Notes: generated by a model from the letters alone, not told the origin. A stretch of 33,365 nucleotides of DNA from CAZCPB01 sp964540295 (GCA_964540295.1 CAZIMT010000014.1:1-33365); one strand, 5' to 3'. Shown: positions 8,751-17,020, counted from the stretch's first letter. A program made the numbers and translations.

Positions 8751-8851
8751 AGGGTTCAATTTCCGGCTATTTCAACTCGGCATCGCGCAGTCCGGTGGAT
8801 TGCGACGTTGGCGTTGGCTTCGACAGCAAACCACCAGAGACACGCTGGACC
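8751..8851. other. Convergent intergenic spacer
   Basis: These 101 bases separate the ends of two convergent genes, the class V aminotransferase and the HAD phosphatase. I see no strong hairpin with a T run, and nothing else. Confidence 0.4.
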
Positions 8852-9775
8852 TCACCACACTCCCGCGAGAATCTGGTCGATCGCGTGCGACACGCCGTGC
8901 TCGTCGTTGCGGAGCGTGTGCTGCTGCGCGACCTTCCTTACGGCCTGCACCGCGTTGCCCATCGCCACGCCGAGCCCTGCTCCCTCGAGCATCGGCACGT
9001 CGTTTATCTCGTCGCCGATCGCCGCGATCCGTTCGGGCGGGACACCGGACTCGCGCGCCAAGTACGAGATCGCCGACCACTTGGTCGCGCTCTGGTCAAA
9101 GACTTCAAGGATGTGCAGGGTCTGCCCGTCGCTGGCCCTGCGGGTCATGTGCGGCGCGACGACGCACGGGAACGAGTGGATCGTGACCCGCTCACCCAGC
9201 TCATCAACAAGCTCCTGCTTCATCCGCCCCAGCCCGCCCGAGAGCCCGCACGCGCCGACGCGGACGGTGTGCTCGGGGTGCTCGTCTTCGTCGAGCCGCC
9301 GCGCGTAACGGACTTTCACGTTCATCGTGTCGAACCACCAGAGCGTCACGGGGTCTAGCGGGTGGGGCTCGTCGCCGGTGACGACGAGGTAGTCGTACCC
9401 GGCCTCGATGGGGTCTTTGAGGATCAGCGCGGGGTGCCCGTGGTCGAGCAACGTGCGCACGGTACGTGTGACCAGATCGAGGTTGATCGAAAAGCGGTGC
9501 AGTGTGAGCGAGGTCCGTGGGCACGCGACGATCGCGCCGCCAGCGACCGCGACGGGGCTGGTTTGTTCGATGGATTCGAGCGCCGGCTGGCACTCGACGA
9601 GCCCGCGGCCGGTGCAGATCGTGATCGTCATACCAGCGTGGCGAGCGCGCGTGACCGCGTCGATGTTCTCGCGGCTGACGACGCCAGCGGTGTTGAGAAG
9701 CGTGCCGTCGAGGTCGAGGGCGAGCATCGAATAGCGGAGCGAGTTCTGAGGTTGAGCGGTGCGGGACGGGTGCAT
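8852..9775 (-). CDS. HAD superfamily (Cof-type, subclass IIB) hydrolase
   Basis: This protein of about 307 residues carries HAD motif I, LALDLDGTLLNT (nucleophile Asp at about 21, acid/base Asp at about 23), motif II near ITICTGRG, and motif IV, AIGDEINDVPMLEGAG. A large C2-type cap, typical of Cof/YidA sugar-phosphate phosphatases, lies between them. Substrate is not predictable. The start is uncertain: ATG 9775 is chosen; TTG 9781 and ATG 9727 are alternatives, the last giving the typical short N-terminus. No Shine-Dalgarno is seen, but a TACCCT hexamer lies 5 nt before 9775, which fits a leaderless message. The terC gene ends 43 nt upstream on the same strand. Confidence 0.85.
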   Translation of the reverse strand: MHPSRTAQPQNSLRYSMLALDLDGTLLNTAGVVSRENIDAVTRARHAGMTITICTGRGLVECQPALESIEQTSPVAVAGGAIVACPRTSLTLHRFSINLDLVTRTVRTLLDHGHPALILKDPIEAGYDYLVVTGDEPHPLDPVTLWWFDTMNVKVRYARRLDEDEHPEHTVRVGACGLSGGLGRMKQELVDELGERVTIHSFPCVVAPHMTRRASDGQTLHILEVFDQSATKWSAISYLARESGVPPERIAAIGDEINDVPMLEGAGLGVAMGNAVQAVRKVAQQHTLRNDEHGVSHAIDQILAGVW

Positions 9776-9818
9776 GAGCAAGGGTAGACTGAGGCTCGAA
9801 GACCGAGCGGGCCTGAAC

Positions 9819-10565
9819 TTAGCCTTGTCCCTCGATCAGTGGCTCAACGAGCTTCGTCTTGGGCCGAAGCCGGAGGTTTACCATCTCGACGCCCAGCGAG
9901 AAGGCCATGGCGAAATAGATGTAGCCCTTGGGGATGCTCTGCCCGAAGCTCTCGGCGACGAGCATCACGCCGATCAGGATCAGGAACGAGAGGGCCAGAA
10001 CTTTAATCGTGGGGTGCCGGTCCACGAACCTGATGATGTAGCCTGAGAAGGCGAGCATAATGCCGATCGAGATCACGATCGCGGCGATCATGATCACACG
10101 GCTCTTGGCCATGCCCACGGCCGTGATTACCGAATCGAGCGAGAAAATACAATCCATCACGAGGATCTGCACGATCGCGCCCGCGAAGCTCGAGTACGCC
10201 GCGGCCGCCTTGGTGACGGTCCGCTCGGAGTCCTCGATCTTGTTGTGGATCTCGTGCGTGGACTTGGCGATCAGGAACAATCCGCCCGCGAGCAGCACGA
10301 GGTCCTTGCCGCTGAGCGCGTGACCCATCACCGAGAACAGCTCGGCCTTGAGCCCCATGATCCACGTGATACTCAGCACGAGGATGATGCGGGTCACTAC
10401 CGCGAGCGTGAGCCCGACCCGCCGAGCCTTGTCACGCTGGTGCGGCGGCAAGCGCCCGACGAGAATCGCCAGGAAGACAACGTTGTCGATGCCCAGCACC
10501 GTCTCCATCGCGGTGAGCGTGGCCAGAGCGATCATGTTCTCGGCGGTAAAGATTTCTTCAAGCAT
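9819..10565 (-). CDS. TerC family integral membrane protein
   Basis: This 248-residue protein has about seven hydrophobic segments and the family signatures ETVLGIDNVVFLAIL (about 21-35) and MDCIFSLDSVITAVGMA, whose acidic residues lie in the membrane. The TerC family (PF03741) is linked to tellurite resistance and, in studied members, to manganese export and metal loading of exported enzymes. The frame is open further upstream, but MLEEIFTAENMIAL is the usual family start. TATGGT lies 9 nt before this ATG and there is no clear ribosome site. It is transcribed divergently from the DUF4126 gene. Confidence 0.86.
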   Translation of the reverse strand: MLEEIFTAENMIALATLTAMETVLGIDNVVFLAILVGRLPPHQRDKARRVGLTLAVVTRIILVLSITWIMGLKAELFSVMGHALSGKDLVLLAGGLFLIAKSTHEIHNKIEDSERTVTKAAAAYSSFAGAIVQILVMDCIFSLDSVITAVGMAKSRVIMIAAIVISIGIMLAFSGYIIRFVDRHPTIKVLALSFLILIGVMLVAESFGQSIPKGYIYFAMAFSLGVEMVNLRLRPKTKLVEPLIEGQG

Positions 10566-10679
10566 GTGCGGAAGACCATATGGGACCTGGACGCGCCCGC
10601 GCGAACGACATCGCAGGGAGTGAACGGAAACCAAATCGAATGAAATCGCCCTCGCCGGATCTCCAAGAACCTCTCGCCA

Positions 10680-11270
10680 ATGGACATGCTCTTTGCCATC
10701 TGCGTCGGGATCGGGCTCAGCGCCGCGTGCGGTTTTCGGGTCTTCATGCCGATGCTGGTGCTGAGTGCCGCGACGAAGTTCGGCGGCGTCCATCTCAACC
10801 CCAATTTCGAGTGGCTCGGCTCGTGGACTGCCTTGGCCGCGTTCGCGTCGGCGACGGTCCTCGAGGCTGGTTCGTACTATGTTCCGTGGGTGGCCCATGC
10901 GGTGAGCGTGGCGGCGGTGCCCGCGGCCGTGCTGGCGGGGACGCTGGCGACGGCCGCCCAGATTGATGGGATCCACCCGCTAGCGCAGTGGTCCTCGTCT
11001 CTGCTGGTCGGCGGCGGGATCGCTGGCGGCGTGCAGATGCTCAACATCGGTGCCCGGGCAGCGTCCACCATCACGACCGCTGGGATCGGCAACCCGATCG
11101 TTTCGCTTGGGCAAGGGCTGATGGCGTTCGTTCTGGCGATTACGGCCGTTGTCGCTCCGCTCTTCATCGTGCTGCTGATCGTGGCGATCGTCACGGTCAT
11201 CATCCGGCGTCGGCGAGCGCGGAAGGCCAGCGGCGACGGACACTCGATCGCCGCGGCGGTTACCGGGTGA
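10680..11270 (+). CDS. DUF4126 domain-containing membrane protein
   Basis: This 196-residue protein has four to five hydrophobic segments. It starts MDMLFAICVGIGLSAACGFRVF, and it has the DUF4126 hallmarks GFRVFMPML, a central TALAAFASATVLE stretch and GNPIVSLGQ, followed by a final membrane helix and an RRRRAR cytoplasmic tail. The function of the family is unknown. It is divergent from terC (114-nt spacer) and 37 nt upstream of queC, so it may be co-transcribed with queC. Confidence 0.8.
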   Translation: MDMLFAICVGIGLSAACGFRVFMPMLVLSAATKFGGVHLNPNFEWLGSWTALAAFASATVLEAGSYYVPWVAHAVSVAAVPAAVLAGTLATAAQIDGIHPLAQWSSSLLVGGGIAGGVQMLNIGARAASTITTAGIGNPIVSLGQGLMAFVLAITAVVAPLFIVLLIVAIVTVIIRRRRARKASGDGHSIAAAVTG

Positions 11271-11307
11271 TAAGGCCGAGCGTTCGAGCCACCTAAACTG
11301 CTTCTGA

Positions 11308-12021
11308 ATGAGTCTGCCTACTTTGAAATCTGCGGTGGTGCTTGTCTCTGGCGGTCTGGACAGCGCGGTGAGTCTGGCCGTGGCCAAGGCCGACGGCTTC
11401 GTGTGTCATGCGCTTAGCTTCGAGTACGGGCAGCGTCACCGTTTCGAGCTCACCGCGGCCGCCCGTGTCGCGGCTCAGGTTGGCGCGGTCGAGCATCGCA
11501 CCGTCAGCGTGGACCTTCGCGCGATCGGCGGCTCGGCGCTCACGGCCGACATCGCCGTGCCCAAGGGCCGGAGCGAGAACCAGATCGCCAGCGGCATCCC
11601 GGTGACGTACGTGCCCGCCCGCAACATGATCTTTCTTTCGATCGCGATCGCCTACGCGGAAGTGATCGGAGCCGAAGACATTTTCATCGGTGTCAACGCG
11701 GTGGACTACTCGGGCTACCCCGACTGCCGCAGGCCGTTTATTGATGCGATGGAGCGGGCCGCGATGCTGGGGACCAAGGCCGGGGTGAAGGGATCGAAGC
11801 TGAACGTTCGCGCGCCGCTGGAGCAGATGAGCAAGGCCGAGATCATCCGGCTGGGCGAGAGCTACGGCGTAGATTTTTCACTCACGAGCAGTTGCTACGA
11901 CCCGTCGCCCGAGGGCCTCGCGTGCGGGCGCTGCGATAGCTGCCAGATCCGGATCCGTGGGTTCGCCGAGGCGGGGATCGACGACCCGACGACCTACGTT
12001 CAAGCAGGGACGACCGCATGA
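11308..12021 (+). CDS. queC: 7-cyano-7-deazaguanine (preQ0) synthase QueC
   Basis: This 237-residue protein has the ATP-PPase loop VSGGLDSAV at about 13-21, YVPARNMIFLS, and a C-terminal zinc site with Cys196, Cys206, Cys209 and Cys212 (SSCYDPSPEGLACGRCDSC). QueC converts 7-carboxy-7-deazaguanine to preQ0 using ATP and ammonia. queE starts inside its stop (ATGA overlap), so translation is coupled. No Shine-Dalgarno precedes the ATG, but TAAACT lies 8 nt upstream, compatible with a leaderless transcript starting at or near the ATG. Confidence 0.95.
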   Translation: MSLPTLKSAVVLVSGGLDSAVSLAVAKADGFVCHALSFEYGQRHRFELTAAARVAAQVGAVEHRTVSVDLRAIGGSALTADIAVPKGRSENQIASGIPVTYVPARNMIFLSIAIAYAEVIGAEDIFIGVNAVDYSGYPDCRRPFIDAMERAAMLGTKAGVKGSKLNVRAPLEQMSKAEIIRLGESYGVDFSLTSSCYDPSPEGLACGRCDSCQIRIRGFAEAGIDDPTTYVQAGTTA

Positions 12022-12770
12022 ACCTCGACGTCGCTGTGCCAGCGGTTGCGCCAGACCGTCTGCTGATCTCTGAAACTTTTCTGAGTATCCAGGGCGAGGG
12101 CAAGCTCACCGGCGTGCCCTCGTTCTTTATCCGCGCGAGCGGGTGCAACCTGCGGTGCGGGTGGTGCGATACGCCGTACGCGAGCTGGAACCCGACGGGC
12201 CAAGTGCGGTCGATCGACGATCTCGTCGAACAGGCGAGGGCGAGCGGGGCCCAGCACGTCGTCGTCACGGGCGGCGAGCCGATGATCTTCGCCGCCGCGA
12301 CGGTGCTGACGAGCCGTTTGAAGAACGTCGGGCTGCACGTCACCATCGAAACGGCGGGGACGGTGGATCGCGGCGTGTCGTGCGACCTGATGAGCCTGAG
12401 CCCGAAGCTGAAGAACTCGACGCCCGAGGCCGACGATCCGCGCGACCCCGGCGGCGTGTGGCGTGCTCGGCACGAGGAACGGCGGCTTGACTTGGGTGCC
12501 CTGCAAAGTCTGATCACCGCGCACGCCCGGCCAGCGCGCGATTTTCAGTTGAAGTTCGTCGTCTCCGAACCCGCGCAGCTCGGTGAGATCGAGGATCTGC
12601 TCGCTGGTTTGCGCGGCTGGGACCCTTCGGACGTGCTCCTGATGCTCGAAGGCGTCTCGACACCGACGCGAGACCGGCGTGCGTGGGTTATTAAGGCCTG
12701 CACAGAGCGCAGCTGGCGGTATTGCCACCGACTTCACATCGAACTCTTCGGGAACACGCGCGGCACGTAG
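12018..12770 (+). CDS. queE: 7-carboxy-7-deazaguanine synthase QueE
   Basis: This 250-residue radical SAM protein has FLSIQGEGKLTGVPSFFIR ahead of the [4Fe-4S] ligands Cys43, Cys47 and Cys50 (CNLRCGWC). VVTGGEPM, the SAM-binding GGEP motif, follows. QueE rearranges 6-carboxytetrahydropterin to 7-carboxy-7-deazaguanine. The CX3CX2C spacing is the standard one. It has a moderately long insert rich in charged residues (about 135-165). It overlaps queC by 4 nt and is followed 54 nt later by queD. Confidence 0.95.
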   Translation: MNLDVAVPAVAPDRLLISETFLSIQGEGKLTGVPSFFIRASGCNLRCGWCDTPYASWNPTGQVRSIDDLVEQARASGAQHVVVTGGEPMIFAAATVLTSRLKNVGLHVTIETAGTVDRGVSCDLMSLSPKLKNSTPEADDPRDPGGVWRARHEERRLDLGALQSLITAHARPARDFQLKFVVSEPAQLGEIEDLLAGLRGWDPSDVLLMLEGVSTPTRDRRAWVIKACTERSWRYCHRLHIELFGNTRGT

Positions 12771-12789
12771 CGGGCTCCTATTCTTATTT

Positions 12790-12818
12790 TTGACGGTGCT
12801 TTCTGGCATTCTTTGATT
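12790..12818 (+). promoter_or_regulatory. Possible promoter before queD
   Basis: TTGACG at 12790-12795 matches a -35 box. TTTGAT at 12812-12817 is a 4/6 match to a -10 box at 16-nt spacing. The -10 ends 7 nt before the queD ATG, which would give a leaderless or nearly leaderless queD message in addition to read-through from queE. This is pattern-matching by eye. Confidence 0.35.
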
Positions 12819-12824
12819 ATTCTT

Positions 12825-13286
12825 ATGGTGTACAGAATCTGCAAAGCGTTCGAGGTCGAGTCGGGGCACATGCTCTTCAAGCACCCCGAGAAGTGCCGCT
12901 ATCCGCACGGGCATAGCCGGCGCGTCGAGGTCGTCGTCGCCAGCGCCGAGCTCGACGCCAACGACATGGTCTGCGACTTCGCCGCCCTGAAAATGGCCAT
13001 CAACAGCTTTGTGGATCGCTTCGATCATTCGCTGGCGGTCAACAGCCAAGACCCCATCGTGGAGAAGCTCTCGAACATGGCCGAGCGGCTGGTCGTGTTC
13101 AAAGACCAGGACCCGACGACGGAAGTGCTCGCCAAGTTCATCTTTGATCATCTCGTGGGGCAGATCAGTTCTGGGCGAGATTTCACGGGGCCGATGGGGC
13201 AGACCTACCGCCTGCCGCGCTCGCTGCTGGTGGAACGGGTGCGGGTCGGCGAGACCTCGAGCAGTTGGGCGGAATACGGGCGGTGA
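12825..13286 (+). CDS. queD: 6-carboxy-5,6,7,8-tetrahydropterin synthase QueD
   Basis: This 153-residue protein of the 6-pyruvoyl tetrahydropterin synthase fold has zinc ligands His15 (ESGHML) and His28/His30 (YPHGHS) and a catalytic Cys24 (PEKCRYPHGH). DFAALKM, the DHSLAVN catalytic region and a late SSWAEY Glu follow. It makes 6-carboxytetrahydropterin from 7,8-dihydroneopterin triphosphate, the substrate of QueE. The ATG at 12825 gives the usual start; a TTG 12 nt upstream is possible. It is somewhat longer than the roughly 120 residues typical of QueD, because of loop insertions at about 105-125. Confidence 0.9.
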   Translation: MVYRICKAFEVESGHMLFKHPEKCRYPHGHSRRVEVVVASAELDANDMVCDFAALKMAINSFVDRFDHSLAVNSQDPIVEKLSNMAERLVVFKDQDPTTEVLAKFIFDHLVGQISSGRDFTGPMGQTYRLPRSLLVERVRVGETSSSWAEYGR

Positions 13287-13339
13287 ACGATCTGGCAAGC
13301 CCGTGAAATTCTGAACCTCTCCTTTCACGACAAGCATCT

Positions 13340-13369
13340 GTGACTGGGCCGATTGTGACTGGCTCGATG
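13340..13369 (+). repeat. Two 15-bp tandem direct repeats upstream of the HtrA gene
   Basis: TGTGACTGGGCCGAT at 13340-13354 is followed immediately by TGTGACTGGCTCGAT at 13355-13369, with 13 of 15 positions identical. They lie in the 157-nt spacer between queD and the htrA-like gene, about 75 nt before its ATG. The arrangement would suit a regulator-binding site, but no function is demonstrated. Confidence 0.6.
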
Positions 13370-13443
13370 CTCCCGAACGCGGTTTTATCCCGAGATCCGT
13401 TCGATAGAACGCGGATTCGAGCACTTACGGAGAATGACGAACC

Positions 13444-14937
13444 ATGAAGATCGAGCGTGCTGGGAAGATCGAGCGTTCCGGAGCGTTGAACGAGCGAGCG
13501 TTGACTCTGTTGGCACCTCTCACGCGAGGGCGGCGGGCGGTGTTCTCGCTCGTCGCGGCAGCGGCGGCCGCGCTCCTGTCGGGGTCCGCGCTGGGCGTCA
13601 CCTTCCCAGAAGCCGCTCTGAACTTTCAGCCCGAAGCGACCGCGGCCGACATGGCGAGTGCTCGCGCGCTCTCGCGCGTCTTTCAATCGGTCGCCAAGAA
13701 AGCCGAACCCGCGGTCGTTCACATCCGCCAGTTCAGCAAGGTTCCGCAGTTCCAGCGTGATAATTTCGGCTTCCAACGCATGGCCGAGGCCCAGCTTCAG
13801 GAAACCGGGCTGGGCTCCGGCGTCATCGTATCTGCGGACGGCTATATCCTGACAAACAACCACGTCGCCCAGAACGTCGAAACGCTGTTGGTCCGGCTGC
13901 TCGACCGCCGCGAGCTTGAGGCCAAGGTCATCGGGCGCGACCCGGACACGGACCTGGCCCTGCTCAAGATCGACGCGAACAACCTGAGCTACGTCGAGTT
14001 CGCCGACTCAGACTCCGTCGAGGTTGGAGAGTGGCTCTTGGCGATCGGCAGCCCGTTCGGCTTCTCAAACACCGTCACCAGCGGGATCGTTTCGGCGAAG
14101 GGTCGCTCGGGCATCGGCGGCCTGCAGGGCTATCAAGATTTCATCCAGACCGATGCGGCGGTGAACCCCGACAACAGCGGCGGACCGATGCTGAACCTCG
14201 AGGGCAAGATCATCGGGATCAACTCCGCCATCGCCTCGCGGAGCGGCGGGTACCAAGGCATCAGCTTCGCGATCCCCAGCAATATCGCCAAGTCGATCGT
14301 GGAATCGATCATCAAGACCGGCCGCGTGACTCGCGGCTGGCTGGGCGTCGACCTCGCCGACACGGGCATGAACGAACCCAACGGTACACGCCGGGGCGCG
14401 GCCCCCGAAGTTACGGTCACACGAGTCATGGAAAAAAGTCCGGCTGAGAAGGCGGGGCTTAAGCAGGGCGATGTCGTGCTGACCTTCCGAGGCCGCGAGA
14501 TCGACAACATCGCACGCCTGCGAACCCAGATCGCGCTGACGCCCCCCGACACGACAGTGCCCATCGAGATCCGCCGCGACGGCAAGAAACTCACCCTCGA
14601 TGTCAAGATCGGCGACCAGGCGACGGGCGTGGCCGAAGCGGTGGGCGGGGCCTATGCCCGCAAGGCCGGGCTCGTGTTTCAGACGCTCGATAAAGATCTC
14701 GCGACACGGTCAGGATACCGCAACGTCAGCGGCGTCCTCGTGGTCAGCATCGATCAGATGAGTCGCGCCGCGTCCGCCGAGATGGAGATCGGTGACATCA
14801 TCGTCGCGATCAACGATCGTCGGGTCACCACCGCCGAAGAGGCGGCCGAGGCGCTCAACAATGCGGACTACGCCCAGGGCGTCCGCATGAGCGTGATTCG
14901 CAAGAACATGCGCGGCTCGTTGATGTTGCAGGATTGA
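13444..14937 (+). CDS. HtrA/DegP-like serine protease with two PDZ domains, altered oxyanion motif
   Basis: This 497-residue protein has an N-terminal hydrophobic segment (about 32-51, signal or anchor) and a trypsin-like domain with His140 (LTNNHVAQN), Asp170 (DPDTDLALLKID) and Ser245. PDZ domains follow at about 300-395 and 410-490. HtrA proteins degrade or refold damaged envelope proteins. The motif around the nucleophile reads NPDNSGGP where the family has NPGNSGGP. The Gly whose backbone amide helps form the oxyanion hole is therefore Asp243. Activity may be reduced, or this may be a natural variant. GGAG lies 11 nt before the ATG. A second HtrA is encoded at 30465-31901. Confidence 0.9.
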   Translation: MKIERAGKIERSGALNERALTLLAPLTRGRRAVFSLVAAAAAALLSGSALGVTFPEAALNFQPEATAADMASARALSRVFQSVAKKAEPAVVHIRQFSKVPQFQRDNFGFQRMAEAQLQETGLGSGVIVSADGYILTNNHVAQNVETLLVRLLDRRELEAKVIGRDPDTDLALLKIDANNLSYVEFADSDSVEVGEWLLAIGSPFGFSNTVTSGIVSAKGRSGIGGLQGYQDFIQTDAAVNPDNSGGPMLNLEGKIIGINSAIASRSGGYQGISFAIPSNIAKSIVESIIKTGRVTRGWLGVDLADTGMNEPNGTRRGAAPEVTVTRVMEKSPAEKAGLKQGDVVLTFRGREIDNIARLRTQIALTPPDTTVPIEIRRDGKKLTLDVKIGDQATGVAEAVGGAYARKAGLVFQTLDKDLATRSGYRNVSGVLVVSIDQMSRAASAEMEIGDIIVAINDRRVTTAEEAAEALNNADYAQGVRMSVIRKNMRGSLMLQD

Positions 14938-14968
14938 CGGCGGTCCGCCCCCGCTGAACGTCCGCACA

Positions 14969-15526
14969 CTACCGAACAAGCCTCCCCAGCCCGGCGTTCG
15001 CCGCGAACCGAGCGGCCTTGGCGCGAGCCGCGCACGAGGCCGACGCCCCGCACGCTCGCATCGTCGCCGCCGCCTGACGCAGCCCGCGCTTGACGGTGTT
15101 GATCGGCGTCGGGGCCGCCTCACGCAGCAGGCGCTGACGCTCGCCCCGCCTCACCAACATCAGCGAAACCACGCACGCCGCGCCCGCGATCCACAGCCCA
15201 CCGATGATCGCCTTGGGATCGCTCAGGTGCCCCGCGTGATGGACCGCCGTCATGGCCCACGCGCCAAGGGCGCTCGTGACGAGCGTGACGATGAAGCCTT
15301 TTTTTAGTGCTTTCGTCGGCTTGGCGGGCTTTGAGAATGATGCGGCAGCGAGAGACCCCACCGGAACAGCGCCGGGCGTGCCTGCTTGGGCTGCACGGTT
15401 CAAAGGCTTCACGCGAACCGTGGGCGCGTCATCCTCGAACGCCCACCACAGGGCCGAGTAGCCCTTCCAGGCCGCCCGCACCGGAAAACCCGCGATCGTC
15501 CAGCCCGCTCGTATCCAGCTCAGCAT
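14969..15526 (-). CDS. Hypothetical membrane protein
   Basis: This 185-residue protein starts MLSWIRAGWTIAGFPVRAAW. It has a Pro/Ala-rich middle, two hydrophobic helices (TLVTSALGAWAMTAV and a second at GGLWIAGAACVVSLMLV), then a very basic, Ala-rich C-terminal tail of about 55 residues. I do not recognise the family. The frame is open upstream, but the ATG at 15526 has GGGAGG 5-6 nt before it. It is divergent from the ribB-like gene and converges on the htrA-like gene, with 31 nt between the stops. Confidence 0.65.
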   Translation of the reverse strand: MLSWIRAGWTIAGFPVRAAWKGYSALWWAFEDDAPTVRVKPLNRAAQAGTPGAVPVGSLAAASFSKPAKPTKALKKGFIVTLVTSALGAWAMTAVHHAGHLSDPKAIIGGLWIAGAACVVSLMLVRRGERQRLLREAAPTPINTVKRGLRQAAATMRACGASASCAARAKAARFAANAGLGRLVR

Positions 15527-15608
15527 GAGAACCTCCCGACCTGTTGTTCGGAACCAGCCTCCTCGTCTTTCTGGGTCCCAGGTCTCGGGTTGCACCCCAC
15601 ATCCGCCG

Positions 15609-15614
15609 TACGAT
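15609..15614 (+). promoter_or_regulatory. -10-like hexamer directly before the ribB-type gene
   Basis: TACGAT (4/6 match to TATAAT) ends 6 nt before the ATG at 15621, which itself has no Shine-Dalgarno. If used, transcription would start at about the A of the ATG, giving a leaderless mRNA. No good -35 is seen at standard spacing. Confidence 0.35.
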
Positions 15615-15620
15615 CTGGCA

Positions 15621-16838
15621 ATGTTCAGCCCCATCGACGAGATCTTGGCCGACCTTCGCGCCGGGAAAATGGTCATCCTCACCGACGACGAGAACCGCGA
15701 GAACGAGGGCGATCTCGTGCTCCCGGCCCAGTTCGTCACCCCCGCAGCCATCACCTTCATGCTCTCGGTCGCACGCGGTTACCTCTGCCTCTCGCTGACC
15801 GAACAGGACTGCGACCGGCTCGAACTCCACCCGCAGGCGGCCGTCAACACCACGCAGCGCGGCACCGCCTTCACCATCTCGATCGACGGGCACCCGCGGC
15901 ACGGCTTCACCACCGGCGTCTCTGCCAAAGAACGCGCTCGCTGCATCCAGATGCTCATCGATCCGAAATCAACGAGTTCTGATTTCGTCCGCCCCGGTCA
16001 CATCAACCCGCTGCGATCGCGCGCCGGCGGCACGCTCGTCCGCACCGGGCAGACCGAGGGCTCGATTGACCTGTGCCGCCTAGCCGGGCTCTACCCGGCG
16101 GCCGGGATCATCGAGATCATGCGCGACGACGGCGAGATGGCTCGCGTCCCCGACCTCGTCGAACTCTGCAAGAGACACAACCTAAAAATGTGCTCGGTCG
16201 CGCAGGTCATCGAGCACCGGCTCGCCCGTGAGTCGCTGGTCCGCCGCCTCGAACCTTTCAGCGGCCTACAGATCCGCACGCCTCTCGGAACCTTCACCGC
16301 GTTCGCGTTCGAGAGCCTTGTCGATCCGCTGCCGCATCTGGCCCTCACCGTCGGCGGCATCGGCCTTCCCTCGGCGTCCGGAGTATCTGGTTCGCCGACA
16401 CTGGTCCGCATGCACCGTCGCCATCTGCTGGGCGATGTCTTCGAGGACCTCGATTCGGCCCCGGACGCGCCGACGGGCCGCACGCTGCGGGCGGCCATGC
16501 GAGCGATCCAAAACGCGGGCGCGGGTGCCTTGGTCTACCTTCGCACGCAGTCCGCGTCGAGCCGTGACGGGCACGCCGATTTCGAATCACTTCTTCAATC
16601 GATGGGCACCGCCGACCCCGCCCCGGGCTCTGACAGCCCGCACCTCACGCACGCCAAGGGCATGGCGTCGAACGCGATCCCGATGGCCCAGCGCGACTTT
16701 GGCATCGGCGGGCAGATCCTGCGGAACCTCGGGATCTCCAAGCTCCGGTTGCTGACCAACAAGCCCAAGGCGATGCCGGGGCTGGAAGGGTTCGGGCTGG
16801 AGATCGTCGAGCGCGTTCCGATCGATCTGACCGCGTGA
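15621..16838 (+). CDS. ribB: 3,4-dihydroxy-2-butanone 4-phosphate synthase fused to a degenerate GTP cyclohydrolase II domain (RibBX type)
   Basis: The 405-residue protein has a RibB domain (about 1-200): DDENRENEGDLV, RGYLCLSL and HGFTTGVSAKERA. A RibA-like domain (about 210-405) with GDVF and RDFGIGGQILRNLGISKLRLLTN follows. RibB makes the four-carbon unit of riboflavin from ribulose 5-phosphate. In the RibA half, all three zinc Cys positions are changed (HRRHLLGDVF, then DLDSAPDAP) and the QEGRGIGL loop is replaced by TQSASSRDG, so GTP hydrolysis is not expected. In the RibB half, the motif usually GHTE reads GQTE (Gln144), replacing the His that binds the metal in known RibB. Start ATG 15621 gives the family N-terminus. 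Confidence 0.88.
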   Translation: MFSPIDEILADLRAGKMVILTDDENRENEGDLVLPAQFVTPAAITFMLSVARGYLCLSLTEQDCDRLELHPQAAVNTTQRGTAFTISIDGHPRHGFTTGVSAKERARCIQMLIDPKSTSSDFVRPGHINPLRSRAGGTLVRTGQTEGSIDLCRLAGLYPAAGIIEIMRDDGEMARVPDLVELCKRHNLKMCSVAQVIEHRLARESLVRRLEPFSGLQIRTPLGTFTAFAFESLVDPLPHLALTVGGIGLPSASGVSGSPTLVRMHRRHLLGDVFEDLDSAPDAPTGRTLRAAMRAIQNAGAGALVYLRTQSASSRDGHADFESLLQSMGTADPAPGSDSPHLTHAKGMASNAIPMAQRDFGIGGQILRNLGISKLRLLTNKPKAMPGLEGFGLEIVERVPIDLTA

Positions 16839-16900
16839 TTCTCAACAGTTCTCGCGTTCCAAACGCGCGAGCGGACGCCGTTTCCGTTTTCGCTCGTACC

Positions 16901-16928
16901 TTGCCAAACCCCAAACATAGCCTACTAT
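16901..16928 (+). promoter_or_regulatory. Sigma70-like promoter upstream of the DUF1579 gene
   Basis: TTGCCA (16901-16906) and TACTAT (16923-16928) are separated by 16 nt, in a locally AT-richer stretch. The start of transcription would be near 16935, giving a leader of about 85 nt before the ATG at 17021. Confidence 0.45.
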
Positions 16929-17020
16929 TTGACCAGCCCAATACCCGATGCTGGCCGGAGGTGGCGTGTGCCCCAGGAGCGGCGGCGTCGCGGACGGGAA
17001 CACCCTTTGGAGTATGAAGT

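Noticed and set aside
11271..11307. PreQ1 riboswitch before queC
   Set aside because: The spacer is only 37 nt with no loop and tail pattern of a preQ1 aptamer; it looks like a simple short promoter or spacer.
12000..13424. Long minus-strand open frame antisense to queE and queD
   Set aside because: It encodes no recognisable domain and mirrors two genes with complete catalytic motifs; long antisense frames are expected at high GC.
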